Shown here: positions 1-6,788 of the stretch, in pieces | Position numbering within the stretch: the first letter of the stretch is position 1 | Layout: every line of letters begins with the position of its first letter | Source of the DNA: Treponema sp. UBA3819 | GTDB lineage: Bacteria; Spirochaetota; Spirochaetia; Treponematales; Treponemataceae | DNA: 6,888 nt | Direction of reading: 5' to 3' | Assembly: GCA_002369025.1 (NCBI GenBank) | Contig: DFDV01000213.1 | Coordinates: 1-6,888, forward strand | The notes under the pieces: generated by a model | Told to the model about the DNA's origin: nothing | The model's input: only the letters and a program-made list of their open reading frames with translations | Database searches by the model: none | Made by a program: the position numbers and the translations under genes

Positions 1-779
1 CCGGAAGCGTAGAATTTGTTGCGGTCAATAGCACCTGAGTCAGGAGATACGACAACCAGGTCTTCTTTATTGGGACCAGAAAGGTTAATCAGTTTTGCAA
101 GTTCACGGATAATCTGATATGAAGCGTGCAGGTTTTCCAGATGAGTGGTATTGAATGCGTTTACGATTTCGCGTGAGTGGATGTCCAGTGTAATTACGCG
201 GTCTACACCCATCATTTCGTATACATGGCTCAAAAGGCTTGCAGTCAAACCTTCGCGGCTCTTCTTTTTGTGCTGGCGGGCATAGGGAAATGCCGGAACA
301 ACCAGTGTAATTCTCTTTGAGCCAGCCTGACGAACGGCATCAATAGTAACCAGCAGGGTCATCACATGGTCGTTTACGGAATGAACCACAGTATTTTTGC
401 CTTCATTCATAAGGATGGGTTCGTGGTTTTCAACATCCTGGAAGATATAGACATCCTTTCCGCGTACACAGTCCAAAAGTTCTGCCTTAAATTCTCCGTT
501 GGCAAACCATGTAAAACGGGTGTTCACCTTAAAGAGCGGCGGACGATATTTATCCGTGCTTCCGTGAATACACAGTTCGCTGGTCTGCATGTCGTTGGAA
601 AGGTTGATGTCCTGAATCAGTTTAGCCTTATCCAGATTGTATCGCTTGGAAATCACGTCATTTTTGAGCGTGAAACGGTGCTTGTACATGTGACGCAGAT
701 GCGTAATGACTTCTTCTGCAAAAGTTGCTCCGCCGGGGCATGCGATAACGGCAAGGTCAGTTGGTTCTGAGTAGGGCAT
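1..779 (-). CDS. prs: Ribose-phosphate pyrophosphokinase (PRPP synthetase), N-terminal part, cut by the window edge
   Basis: This enzyme makes PRPP from ribose 5-phosphate and ATP in the cytoplasm, feeding purine, pyrimidine, NAD, His and Trp synthesis. Reading leftward from the ATG at 779-777, 259 codons are visible and the 3' part lies outside the window. Family landmarks appear in order: FANGEF (residues 92-97, matching the usual F-SDGE segment), VRGKDVYIFQ (105-114), FPYARQ (164-169, the family FGYARQ), GVDRVITLDIH (191-201, whose final His matches the conserved active-site His) and SPDSGAIDR (245-253, matching SPDxGGxxR). The ribose-phosphate loop would lie beyond the edge. About 90 residues precede NGEF, against roughly 35 in E. 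coli Prs, and RQHKKKSREG replaces the usual RQDRK-type loop, so this is a divergent form. The start is supported by a GGAG Shine-Dalgarno 7 nt upstream and a good promoter. It is transcribed divergently from the efflux operon with no evident functional link. Confidence 0.9.
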   Translation of the reverse strand, partial: MPYSEPTDLAVIACPGGATFAEEVITHLRHMYKHRFTLKNDVISKRYNLDKAKLIQDINLSNDMQTSELCIHGSTDKYRPPLFKVNTRFTWFANGEFKAELLDCVRGKDVYIFQDVENHEPILMNEGKNTVVHSVNDHVMTLLVTIDAVRQAGSKRITLVVPAFPYARQHKKKSREGLTASLLSHVYEMMGVDRVITLDIHSREIVNAFNTTHLENLHASYQIIRELAKLINLSGPNKEDLVVVSPDSGAIDRNKFYAS

Positions 780-785
780 TGAAAT

Positions 786-790
786 TCTCC
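786..790 (-). promoter_or_regulatory. Ribosome binding site of prs
   Basis: On the minus strand TGGAG is followed by AATTTCA and then the ATG at 779-777, a spacing of 7 nt from GGAG. It fixes the prs start codon. Confidence 0.75.
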
Positions 791-809
791 AGATTTGTTT
801 TGTAAGTTT

Positions 810-838
810 ATTTTACCGTTTTAGTGGTGTATGGTCAA
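810..838 (-). promoter_or_regulatory. Predicted vegetative (sigma-70-type) promoter of prs
   Basis: On the minus strand TTGACC (838-833) and TAAAAT (815-810) are separated by exactly 17 nt. Each box matches five of six consensus positions. Transcription would start near position 803, giving a short leader of about 24 nt that carries the GGAG ribosome binding site. This is a sequence match only. Confidence 0.7.
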
Positions 839-852
839 TATACAGACGCTAG

Positions 853-948
853 ATGTGGGGTAGGGGAGAGCCCTCCCCTCGCTTCAGCCCGCTTTGCACC
901 GGTCTTCCGCTACCCCTCCGCCTAGGGTTGCACCCTAAAACCCGCCTC
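853..948. repeat. GC-rich intergenic block with several perfect inverted repeats (candidate dispersed repeat element)
   Basis: A sharply bounded GC-rich block lies between AT-rich flanks in the divergent prs/efflux intergenic region. It contains AGGGGAG (862-868) facing CTCCCCT (873-879) across a 4-nt loop, TAGGGT (923-928) facing ACCCTA (932-937) across a 3-nt loop, and GGGGTAG (857-863) complementary to CTACCCC (910-916), which could close a larger structure but competes for two bases with the first hairpin. ACCGGT (898-903) is also palindromic. No convincing reading frame fits. I have an uncertain impression of similar blocks recurring between genes in Treponema genomes; it could equally be a structured RNA or a bidirectional terminator-like insulator. 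Confidence 0.5.
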
Positions 949-966
949 ACTAATAACACAAATTTA

Positions 967-995
967 TTGTAATTTTAAGGAAAATCAGACATTAT
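967..995 (+). promoter_or_regulatory. Weak candidate promoter for the efflux operon
   Basis: TTGTAA (967-972) and CATTAT (990-995) are spaced by 17 nt within the AT-rich stretch before the first pump gene. Both boxes match only about four of six consensus positions. An alternative -10, TAGAAT at 1001-1006, is a better match but lacks a -35 and would put the start of transcription almost on the start codon. Some promoter must lie in this interval because the upstream gene is divergent, but its exact position is unsure. Confidence 0.3.
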
Positions 996-1011
996 ATATA
1001 TAGAATACATA

Positions 1012-2334
1012 ATGGATATGAACATGAAAAAGATACTTTTCTTTCTTTCTGCGCTGGCATTTTTTGCGCTTCCACTGTTTTCCCAGACGCAGAATCCTGG
1101 CGATCGGGAAAAAATAACGCTTTCCATTGACGAAGCCGTAAAAATGGCTCTGGAAAAAAATACAAGCGTGCTCCGTGAGCAAATCAAACTGGAAGCAAGC
1201 GAGCGCACAAAAAAACACTCCTGGAACAGCATCAGCCCCACGGCAAATGTGAGTGGCGGTCTTACCATTCCGGACGGCATTGCAGACTCTGCCTCACCGT
1301 CAAAATATAAAACAAGTGTAACCGGAACGCTGGCGCTTTCTTTTTCACCAAACCTCTTTTCTTCCATACTGAAAGCCCGTGTTGATTATGAAAACGGCCT
1401 GATTACCTACGAACAGGCCTGCAGCAAAGTGGAAATGAATGTCCGCAAGGCCTACTACGGGCTTTTGTATGCGCAGGAAAATATCACCCTGCAGCGGCGC
1501 AACCTTCAGACCGCAAAAGAGCAGTATGAGCAGAATCTTGCAAAGTATAATCAGGGACGAATGAGTGAACTTGATGTACTCAGCGCCGAGGCAAACTACA
1601 AGGCCAAGCAGCCTGATGTAGAAAGCGCTTATGTGACCTTCCTCAATGATCTGGAAGCCTTTGTCCAGCTTATCGGCATGGAAAAACGTTATTACATCGA
1701 GTTTACCGGCTCGCTGGATGACTTTCCGGCAGACAAGGCCGTCAGCCTGGATAATATAGAAATCAATTCAACTACCCTTGCATCCCTGAAAAAGCAGCTG
1801 GAAAGTGCCCGGGCTGCAGTTCTCGCCGCCCGCTTTACGGCCTATGCACCTTCAATTACAGCCCAGTGGCAGCACGGATTAACGCAGGACAAAAGCAAAA
1901 ATGATGACTGGACAAATAGTGGAACCATTTCCCTTACGGCAAAAATCCCGCTGGACGGTTTTCTTCCCTGGTCTACCGGAGCAGGCAATGTAGATAAGGC
2001 CAAAGACACAATCGCAGATTTGGAACTCCAGCTGGCTGATGCGGAAAAAACGCTTAAAGTAAACACGGACAGTGGCATTCGAAAAATCCGCCAGTCTCAG
2101 TCTTCTGTAAAAGCAAAGAGAACCAATGTAGAGCTTGCCGAGCGAACCTACGAAATGACCCTGCAGGCCTACAACCGGGGTACAAAAGATCTGCTGAGCC
2201 TGCAGACGGCCAGCGACAAAGTGCTTGCTGCACAGGCATCCCTAAAAAGTGAACAGCGTAATCTCATTAACGCCGTGCTTGAACTTGAAAATACAATTGG
2301 CGTTCCCTATGGAACCCTTCTCGGAGGAAAATAA
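1012..2334 (+). CDS. TolC-type outer-membrane efflux protein (OEP family)
   Basis: This is the outer-membrane duct of the tripartite pump, forming a beta-barrel plus periplasmic alpha-tunnel trimer. An N-terminal signal peptide is evident (basic MKK, then the hydrophobic stretch 8-23, with likely cleavage near residues 24-25). Two OEP repeats follow. The first starts at LSIDEAVKMALEKN (37-50) and carries YNQGRMSELDVLSA (179-192); the second carries YNRGTKDLLSLQTA (387-400). These two segments match the paired helix-tip motifs of TolC (GLVAITDV and GTRTIVDV). The long Gln/Ala/Glu/Lys helices around them fit the coiled-coil tunnel. At 440 residues it is of usual length, and the distances to the two tips look similar to those I recall for E. 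coli TolC. The start is uncertain: ATGs lie at 1012, 1018 and 1024 with no strong Shine-Dalgarno. The third gives a classical MKK signal peptide and has a weak GGAT 7 nt upstream. It is the first gene of the operon and overlaps the adaptor by one base. Confidence 0.88.
   Translation: MDMNMKKILFFLSALAFFALPLFSQTQNPGDREKITLSIDEAVKMALEKNTSVLREQIKLEASERTKKHSWNSISPTANVSGGLTIPDGIADSASPSKYKTSVTGTLALSFSPNLFSSILKARVDYENGLITYEQACSKVEMNVRKAYYGLLYAQENITLQRRNLQTAKEQYEQNLAKYNQGRMSELDVLSAEANYKAKQPDVESAYVTFLNDLEAFVQLIGMEKRYYIEFTGSLDDFPADKAVSLDNIEINSTTLASLKKQLESARAAVLAARFTAYAPSITAQWQHGLTQDKSKNDDWTNSGTISLTAKIPLDGFLPWSTGAGNVDKAKDTIADLELQLADAEKTLKVNTDSGIRKIRQSQSSVKAKRTNVELAERTYEMTLQAYNRGTKDLLSLQTASDKVLAAQASLKSEQRNLINAVLELENTIGVPYGTLLGGK
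2323..2327 (+). promoter_or_regulatory. Ribosome binding site of the adaptor gene, inside the end of the outer-membrane factor gene
   Basis: GGAGG lies 6 nt before the ATG at 2334-2336, within the last codons of the preceding gene. The TAATG junction (stop TAA 2332-2334 sharing its last base with the ATG) indicates coupled translation. Confidence 0.75.
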
Positions 2335-3353
2335 TGCGTAAATCTCATATTGTCATGATTACAACGGCGGCTGTAACCATTCTTGCTCTTGCGGCGGCAG
2401 TGACTATTACTAAAAAGGCAAACCAGGGAAATCAGGGTGGCCGGAGCAGGGGAGGTACCACCTTCAGCGTAAAAACCATGACCCTGAAAAAGACAACGCT
2501 CCACGACTATGTTTCTACCAATGGTGAAATAGAATCCCAGAGTGAGATTGAAGTTTTCCCCGATATGGCAGGCCGCGTTGCTTCCGTAGAAGTTCAGCTG
2601 GGTTCTCCCGTAAAAAAAGGCCAGATAATTGCCTATGTAGACCCCAATGAGCCGGGTGCCCGCTATATCAAAAATCCCGTCTACGCACCCATCAGCGGAA
2701 GCATTGTTTCCAGCCCGTTAAAAGTTGGTACCAAGGTTTCAACAAATACAGTCATTACCAGAATCGGAGACATCAACAACCTGCAGATTAGTGCAAGCAT
2801 TCCGGAACGCTATGTTGCCCTGCTCAAGCCGGGACTTTCTGCCAGCATCAGGCTGGAAGCCTACCCGGAACTTGAATTTTTTGCCACAGTTTCCCGCGTT
2901 TCTCCCGTGCTGGATAAAAACAGCCGTGCAAAGGAAATCATCCTCACTTTTGACAAAGATGATTCCCGCATAAACGCAGGTATGTTTGCAAAAGTCATCC
3001 TCTATACCAGGGATTATGAAAATGAAGTAGTCATGCCCATGGATTCGCTGGTTTCAAAAGACGACAAGTACTACGCCTTTGTCGTAAATGGCGAAAGCGT
3101 GGAGCGCAGGGAAGTTCTCTTGGGAAAAAGCGTTGATGCCGTAACCCAGATTCTCAGCGGACTTTCTGAGGGAGAAAAAGTTGTTACGGAAGGCCAGACT
3201 TCCCTGAGTGACGGAGTAAAAATCCGTGACATTACAAATGGCGTACAGGCAGACTCTGCAGACGCCGGTCAAAAGAAAAATGATGCCGCTGGCAGCCAGA
3301 AAGGTGAAAAAGGCCAGAAGTCAGAGCGTGAAAACCGCGGGGGCGCAAAATGA
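2334..3353 (+). CDS. RND efflux periplasmic adaptor (membrane fusion protein, HlyD/AcrA family), lacking the alpha-hairpin
   Basis: This periplasmic adaptor joins the RND transporter to the outer-membrane duct. Residues 6-25 form one hydrophobic N-terminal segment with no lipobox Cys, so it is probably a membrane anchor rather than a lipoprotein signal. The first lipoyl half spans about 70-103 (GRVASVEVQLGSPVKKG at 80-96) and the second about 116-146 (APISGSIVSSPLKVGTKV at 118-135). A beta-barrel domain (about 150-225, ending with GMFAKVIL) and a membrane-proximal domain (about 230-300, with GLSEGEKVVTEG at 276-287) follow. The striking point is that only about 12 residues (104-115) separate the two lipoyl halves, where AcrA-type adaptors carry a coiled-coil hairpin of dozens of residues. 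This matches Borrelia BesA and spirochete relatives. The C-terminus (301-339) is a hydrophilic, probably disordered Lys/Gln/Gly-rich tail. The gene overlaps the transporter gene by ATGA. Confidence 0.88.
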   Translation: MRKSHIVMITTAAVTILALAAAVTITKKANQGNQGGRSRGGTTFSVKTMTLKKTTLHDYVSTNGEIESQSEIEVFPDMAGRVASVEVQLGSPVKKGQIIAYVDPNEPGARYIKNPVYAPISGSIVSSPLKVGTKVSTNTVITRIGDINNLQISASIPERYVALLKPGLSASIRLEAYPELEFFATVSRVSPVLDKNSRAKEIILTFDKDDSRINAGMFAKVILYTRDYENEVVMPMDSLVSKDDKYYAFVVNGESVERREVLLGKSVDAVTQILSGLSEGEKVVTEGQTSLSDGVKIRDITNGVQADSADAGQKKNDAAGSQKGEKGQKSERENRGGAK

Positions 3354-6300
3354 GCGTAACAAAAACAACGCTGGAGCATCCTGTCCTCACGCTGATTGTC
3401 TTCGCGCTTTTGGGAATCATGGGGCTCTTTACCTTGCAGAATCTCGCCATCAGCCTTATGCCTGACATCGACTATCCTGTTTTGAGTGTGAGCGCAACCT
3501 ATACGAACGCCGGCCCGGAAACCGTGGAAAAGGCGGTAACCAAAGTAATGGAAAGCGGTCTGGTAAGTGTCAGCAACCTCAAGACGATTACCAGTACATC
3601 AAGTGAGGGCCGCTCAAGAATCAGCCTTGAATTCAATTACGGCACAGATCTGACGGAGGCGGTAAACGATGTGCGCGACAAACTGGACCGCGTAACCAGA
3701 AGCCTTCCCGATGACGTAACGCCTACAATCTTCAAGATGTCCAGTGATGCCATGCCTATCATGCGTATTGCCGTTCGCGGTAACCGCAGTAATGATGACC
3801 TCAAGCAGATTGCAGAAGACACCATCGTAAACATTCTGGAACAGGCGGATGGTGTGGCAGAGGCCAGTGTTTCCGGCGGCCGTACAAAAATCGTACGAGT
3901 AGATTTAAGCGAAAACCGTCTTGCTGCCTACGGACTTACCATTACATCAATTACTTCCGCCCTCTCCAAGCAGAATCTGGAACTGGGTGGCGGAAAAATC
4001 AACGAAGGCCGAAAAGATTATTCCATCCGCACCACCGGTGAGTTTCCCAGCATAGATGAAGTAAACAATACGGTGATTACCCGTCAGAACGGCTACGATG
4101 TAAGGCTCAGGGATGTGGGAACGGCCTATCTGGGCTATGCAGACCCAACCAGTATTGTTTCAATCAACGGTGAACCCGGCATTTATGTGAGTGTTACCAA
4201 GCAGTCCGGCTCAAACAGCGTTGCGGTTGCAAATGAAGTCTACAAAAAAATGGAAGATCTGGAAGGTATGCTGCCCAGCGATGTCAGCCTGACAATCATC
4301 CGTGATGATACTGATTCAATCCGCGATACGCTGAGCACCCTTTTTGACAGTGCATGGCAGGGACTTCTGCTTGCAGTCATCGTTCTTTTTGTCTTCCTCA
4401 AAAGCATGAAGAGTACGATTATCATCGGCATAAGCATTCCACTTTCCATCATAATCACCCTGCTCTGCATGAACTTTGCAGGCATTACCCTCAACATGAT
4501 TACCATGACCGGCCTGATTCTGGGTGTAGGTATGATTGTAGACGCCTCTATCGTTATGATAGAAAACATCTATGTGTACCGTACCCGCGGCGCAAAGGCA
4601 AAAGTTGCGGCTGTTCTCGGCTCCAGCGAAATGATCATGTCTGTTTTGAGCGGAAACCTTACTACAATCTGTGTTTTCATTCCCTTCCTCTTTTTTATGA
4701 GTGAACTGGGCATTATGGGACAGATGTTTAAGGGCATTATTTTTACGATAGTTATTGCCCTTGTGTCCTCGCTTTTCGTTGCAATTTTCCTTGTTCCTGT
4801 ACTGGCGGGACACTTTCTGCCCCTTACAAACCGTAAGGAAAAGCCCCTCAAAAGCAAATTCCTTATCAAACTCTACGCCGCCTTTGACTTTCCCATGGAT
4901 TTCATTACCCGCTGGTACCGTAGGGCTCTGGCGTCTGCACTTGGTCACCGCAAGGCAACCCTGCTGATCTGTGTCTGCGCCCTCATCATAGCCCTGGCCT
5001 TTATTCCTACCCTGCACATTCAAATGATGACAAGCGGTGGCGATGACAGCGTAACGGTAAATCTCCGCTATCCCATCGGAACAAAACTCAGCGAAACCCA
5101 GGCAGGACTTGAACAGCTGGAAAGAATTATCCGCGATGAAGTAAAGGGCTATAAAACCCTTATCATGACGGCAGGTTCCTCTACCTCATCCTACAGCGGC
5201 TCCATTCAGATTCAGCTGCCTCCCAGCGCAGAACAGATTGATACGGCGGAAGTGGTTCAGCAGAAACTTCGTGCCCACTTTGCAGACTTTCCTGCAGACA
5301 CCCGCCTGAGCTTCAGACAGGGAATGTCCCGGCAGATGACGGGAAGCGATCTTGTGCTCAAAGTTCACAGCGACAGCCTTGACCTTGCCATGCAGGTGGC
5401 GGGCCAGATTGAGGAAGTAATGGATTCTCTAGCAGATATCGGAGAACCGTCAGTTGATACGGATGCAGGCCTGCCCGAAGTTGAAGTTGTAATTGACCGC
5501 CAGAGAGCCTATGCTTTTGGCGTGGATGTGGCAACAGTGGCCAAGGAAATCAACTATGCCATTAACGGTGTTACGGCAACGACTTACCGCCAGAACGGCA
5601 AGGAATACAGTGTAAAGGTTATGTACCGCAACGAAGACCGCAAAAAGATGATGGATTTGGAGCGGATTTTCGTAAAGGGCTCCAGCGGCATGGTGAGCGT
5701 GGCAAATTTTGCGACGGTAAAAAAAGGCCTTTCTCCGGTTAGCATCAAGCGTGAAAATCAGACCCGCGTTGTAAAGGTGAGTGCAGATATTCTTACCGAT
5801 AAAAATGCCAGCGTTGTAGAAGCAGAACTGAAAGAAGCGATTGCCAGCAGTTTTATCCTTCCTGAAGGAGTGACAATCAGTTATGAAGGCTCCCTCAAGA
5901 CCATGAAGGAACAGGGGAACGCCTATCTGGGTATCATCATAATGGCAATTCTTCTGGTCTTTGGTGTTATGGCAGGAACCTACGAAAACTTTAAGGCACC
6001 CCTGATTAACCTCTGTACCATTCCCTTTATGATTATCGGTGTGGTCGCAATCTACAAAATCACCAACCAGACAGTAAGTATGGTAAGTGCCATCGGCCTT
6101 ATTATGCTGGTCGGAATAGTCGTCAATAACGGTATCATTCTGGTAGACTACACAAGCCTGCTGATTGACCGGGGCTACGAACTCAAAAAAGCCTGCCTTG
6201 AAGCGGGCTGCAGCCGTCTCCGGCCGGTTCTGATGACCACACTTACCACTATTCTGGGCATGCTTCCTATGTGTTTTACCACAAGCGGTTCTTCACGCAT

Positions 6301-6478
6301 GGTTCAGCCCATTGGTGTTGCGGTTGTCGGCGGACTGGCTTCTTCAACGTTTGTGACCCTGTTCTTTATCCCCGTTCTCTATTCACTGGTGATGAGACGA
6401 AAAAAATCTGGCAAAAGTCATCTGCAGCTTGTCCTGGCAGGGGATGTGAAAAAGCAGGGTGAAGAGGAGGATAAGTAA
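3350..6478 (+). CDS. RND-type efflux transporter, inner-membrane permease (AcrB/HAE-1-like)
   Basis: This is the energised inner-membrane subunit of the pump, at 1042 residues close to AcrB length. It shows the duplicated RND layout: TM1 (11-31), a large periplasmic loop, TM2-TM6 (about 334-485), TM7 (about 533-553), a second large loop, and TM8-TM12 (about 855-1014). Typical motifs include NLAISLMPDIDYPVLSV (31-47), the G-S/T-P-type porter segments, and RLRPVLMTTLTTILGMLP (956-973). The TM4 relay reads GMIVDASIVMIEN (394-406): D398 matches AcrB Asp407, but Ala399 replaces Asp408. In TM10, GIVVNNGIILVDY (922-934) places N926 where AcrB has Lys940. R956 and T963 match Arg971 and Thr978. Coupling may therefore differ from AcrB, though such substitutions occur in other RND groups. 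Substrate is unknown; the absence of heavy-metal-type features and the overall HAE-1 character suggest lipophilic or amphiphilic compounds. It is translationally coupled to both neighbours, and its own upstream Shine-Dalgarno is poor. Confidence 0.93.
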   Translation: MSVTKTTLEHPVLTLIVFALLGIMGLFTLQNLAISLMPDIDYPVLSVSATYTNAGPETVEKAVTKVMESGLVSVSNLKTITSTSSEGRSRISLEFNYGTDLTEAVNDVRDKLDRVTRSLPDDVTPTIFKMSSDAMPIMRIAVRGNRSNDDLKQIAEDTIVNILEQADGVAEASVSGGRTKIVRVDLSENRLAAYGLTITSITSALSKQNLELGGGKINEGRKDYSIRTTGEFPSIDEVNNTVITRQNGYDVRLRDVGTAYLGYADPTSIVSINGEPGIYVSVTKQSGSNSVAVANEVYKKMEDLEGMLPSDVSLTIIRDDTDSIRDTLSTLFDSAWQGLLLAVIVLFVFLKSMKSTIIIGISIPLSIIITLLCMNFAGITLNMITMTGLILGVGMIVDASIVMIENIYVYRTRGAKAKVAAVLGSSEMIMSVLSGNLTTICVFIPFLFFMSELGIMGQMFKGIIFTIVIALVSSLFVAIFLVPVLAGHFLPLTNRKEKPLKSKFLIKLYAAFDFPMDFITRWYRRALASALGHRKATLLICVCALIIALAFIPTLHIQMMTSGGDDSVTVNLRYPIGTKLSETQAGLEQLERIIRDEVKGYKTLIMTAGSSTSSYSGSIQIQLPPSAEQIDTAEVVQQKLRAHFADFPADTRLSFRQGMSRQMTGSDLVLKVHSDSLDLAMQVAGQIEEVMDSLADIGEPSVDTDAGLPEVEVVIDRQRAYAFGVDVATVAKEINYAINGVTATTYRQNGKEYSVKVMYRNEDRKKMMDLERIFVKGSSGMVSVANFATVKKGLSPVSIKRENQTRVVKVSADILTDKNASVVEAELKEAIASSFILPEGVTISYEGSLKTMKEQGNAYLGIIIMAILLVFGVMAGTYENFKAPLINLCTIPFMIIGVVAIYKITNQTVSMVSAIGLIMLVGIVVNNGIILVDYTSLLIDRGYELKKACLEAGCSRLRPVLMTTLTTILGMLPMCFTTSGSSRMVQPIGVAVVGGLASSTFVTLFFIPVLYSLVMRRKKSGKSHLQLVLAGDVKKQGEEEDK
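6465..6470 (+). promoter_or_regulatory. Ribosome binding site of the PII-like gene, inside the end of the RND gene
   Basis: AGGAGG lies 7 nt before the ATG at 6478-6480, embedded in the acidic C-terminal codons of the transporter gene. It is the strongest Shine-Dalgarno in the operon, implying that the small last protein is made at a substantial level. Confidence 0.75.
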
Positions 6479-6762
6479 TGTACCGGGCAGAAATTATTGC
6501 AAATCAGTCCGTGCAGGATGATATCATTGAAGTCCTGGAAGAATATATTCCGGACATTCTCTACACCATTGTTCCCCTTGTGCACGGACGGGGCGGAAAT
6601 GACCGTAAGCTTGGCAGTACGACCTGGCCGGAGACCAATTTTGTTCTCTTTACTTATGTGCAGGACAAGGATAAGTCTGTGGTAGATTCAGTACTGTCCG
6701 CTATCAAGGAAAAATTTCCCGATGAAGGAATAAAACTTTTCTGGCTGCGTGCAGAAGACTGA
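6478..6762 (+). CDS. Small PII-like ferredoxin-fold protein, PG0541-type transporter-associated family
   Basis: A 94-residue soluble protein with no signal peptide, so probably cytoplasmic. The pattern fits a beta-alpha-beta-beta-alpha-beta ferredoxin fold like PII/CutA: strand YRAEIIAN (2-9), helix 11-24, strand DILYTIVPLVHG (26-37), a glycine-rich loop 37-50 with HGRGGNDRKLG (36-46), strand NFVLFTYVQ (54-62), helix 65-80 and strand IKLFWLRA (85-92). The loop lies where PII proteins carry the ligand-responsive T-loop, and H36, R38, K44, W50, P51 and N54 are candidate conserved residues. I recognise this as the type annotated PG0541 transporter-associated protein, found next to RND pumps; that name rests on memory. 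The start overlaps the RND stop by one base (TAATG) and has a strong AGGAGG. Its role is unproven: it may regulate the pump by binding the transporter or a small ligand. Confidence 0.75.
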   Translation: MYRAEIIANQSVQDDIIEVLEEYIPDILYTIVPLVHGRGGNDRKLGSTTWPETNFVLFTYVQDKDKSVVDSVLSAIKEKFPDEGIKLFWLRAED

Positions 6763-6788
6763 TTCACACGAATGCTGCGGGGCGAGCA

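Noticed and set aside
366..770. 134-codon open frame on the plus strand
   Set aside because: It lies opposite the well-supported prs gene, whose motifs and promoter are clear; no motif is recognisable in the antisense product.
975..1367. 130-codon minus-strand frame across the start of the outer-membrane factor gene
   Set aside because: It is antisense to the signal peptide and first OEP repeat, with composition typical of a reverse-strand shadow.
4316..5023. 235-codon open frame on the minus strand opposite the RND gene
   Set aside because: It is antisense to strongly conserved transmembrane and loop segments, has an Asn/His/Lys-rich composition without recognisable motifs, and shows no ribosome binding site; it is a shadow of the RND reading frame.
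3350..6478. Heavy-metal efflux (CusA/CzcA) identity for the RND pump
   Set aside because: The TM4 motif and overall sequence read as HAE-1-like and there are no metal-binding His/Met clusters in the adaptor; a PII-like neighbour alone does not establish metal transport.
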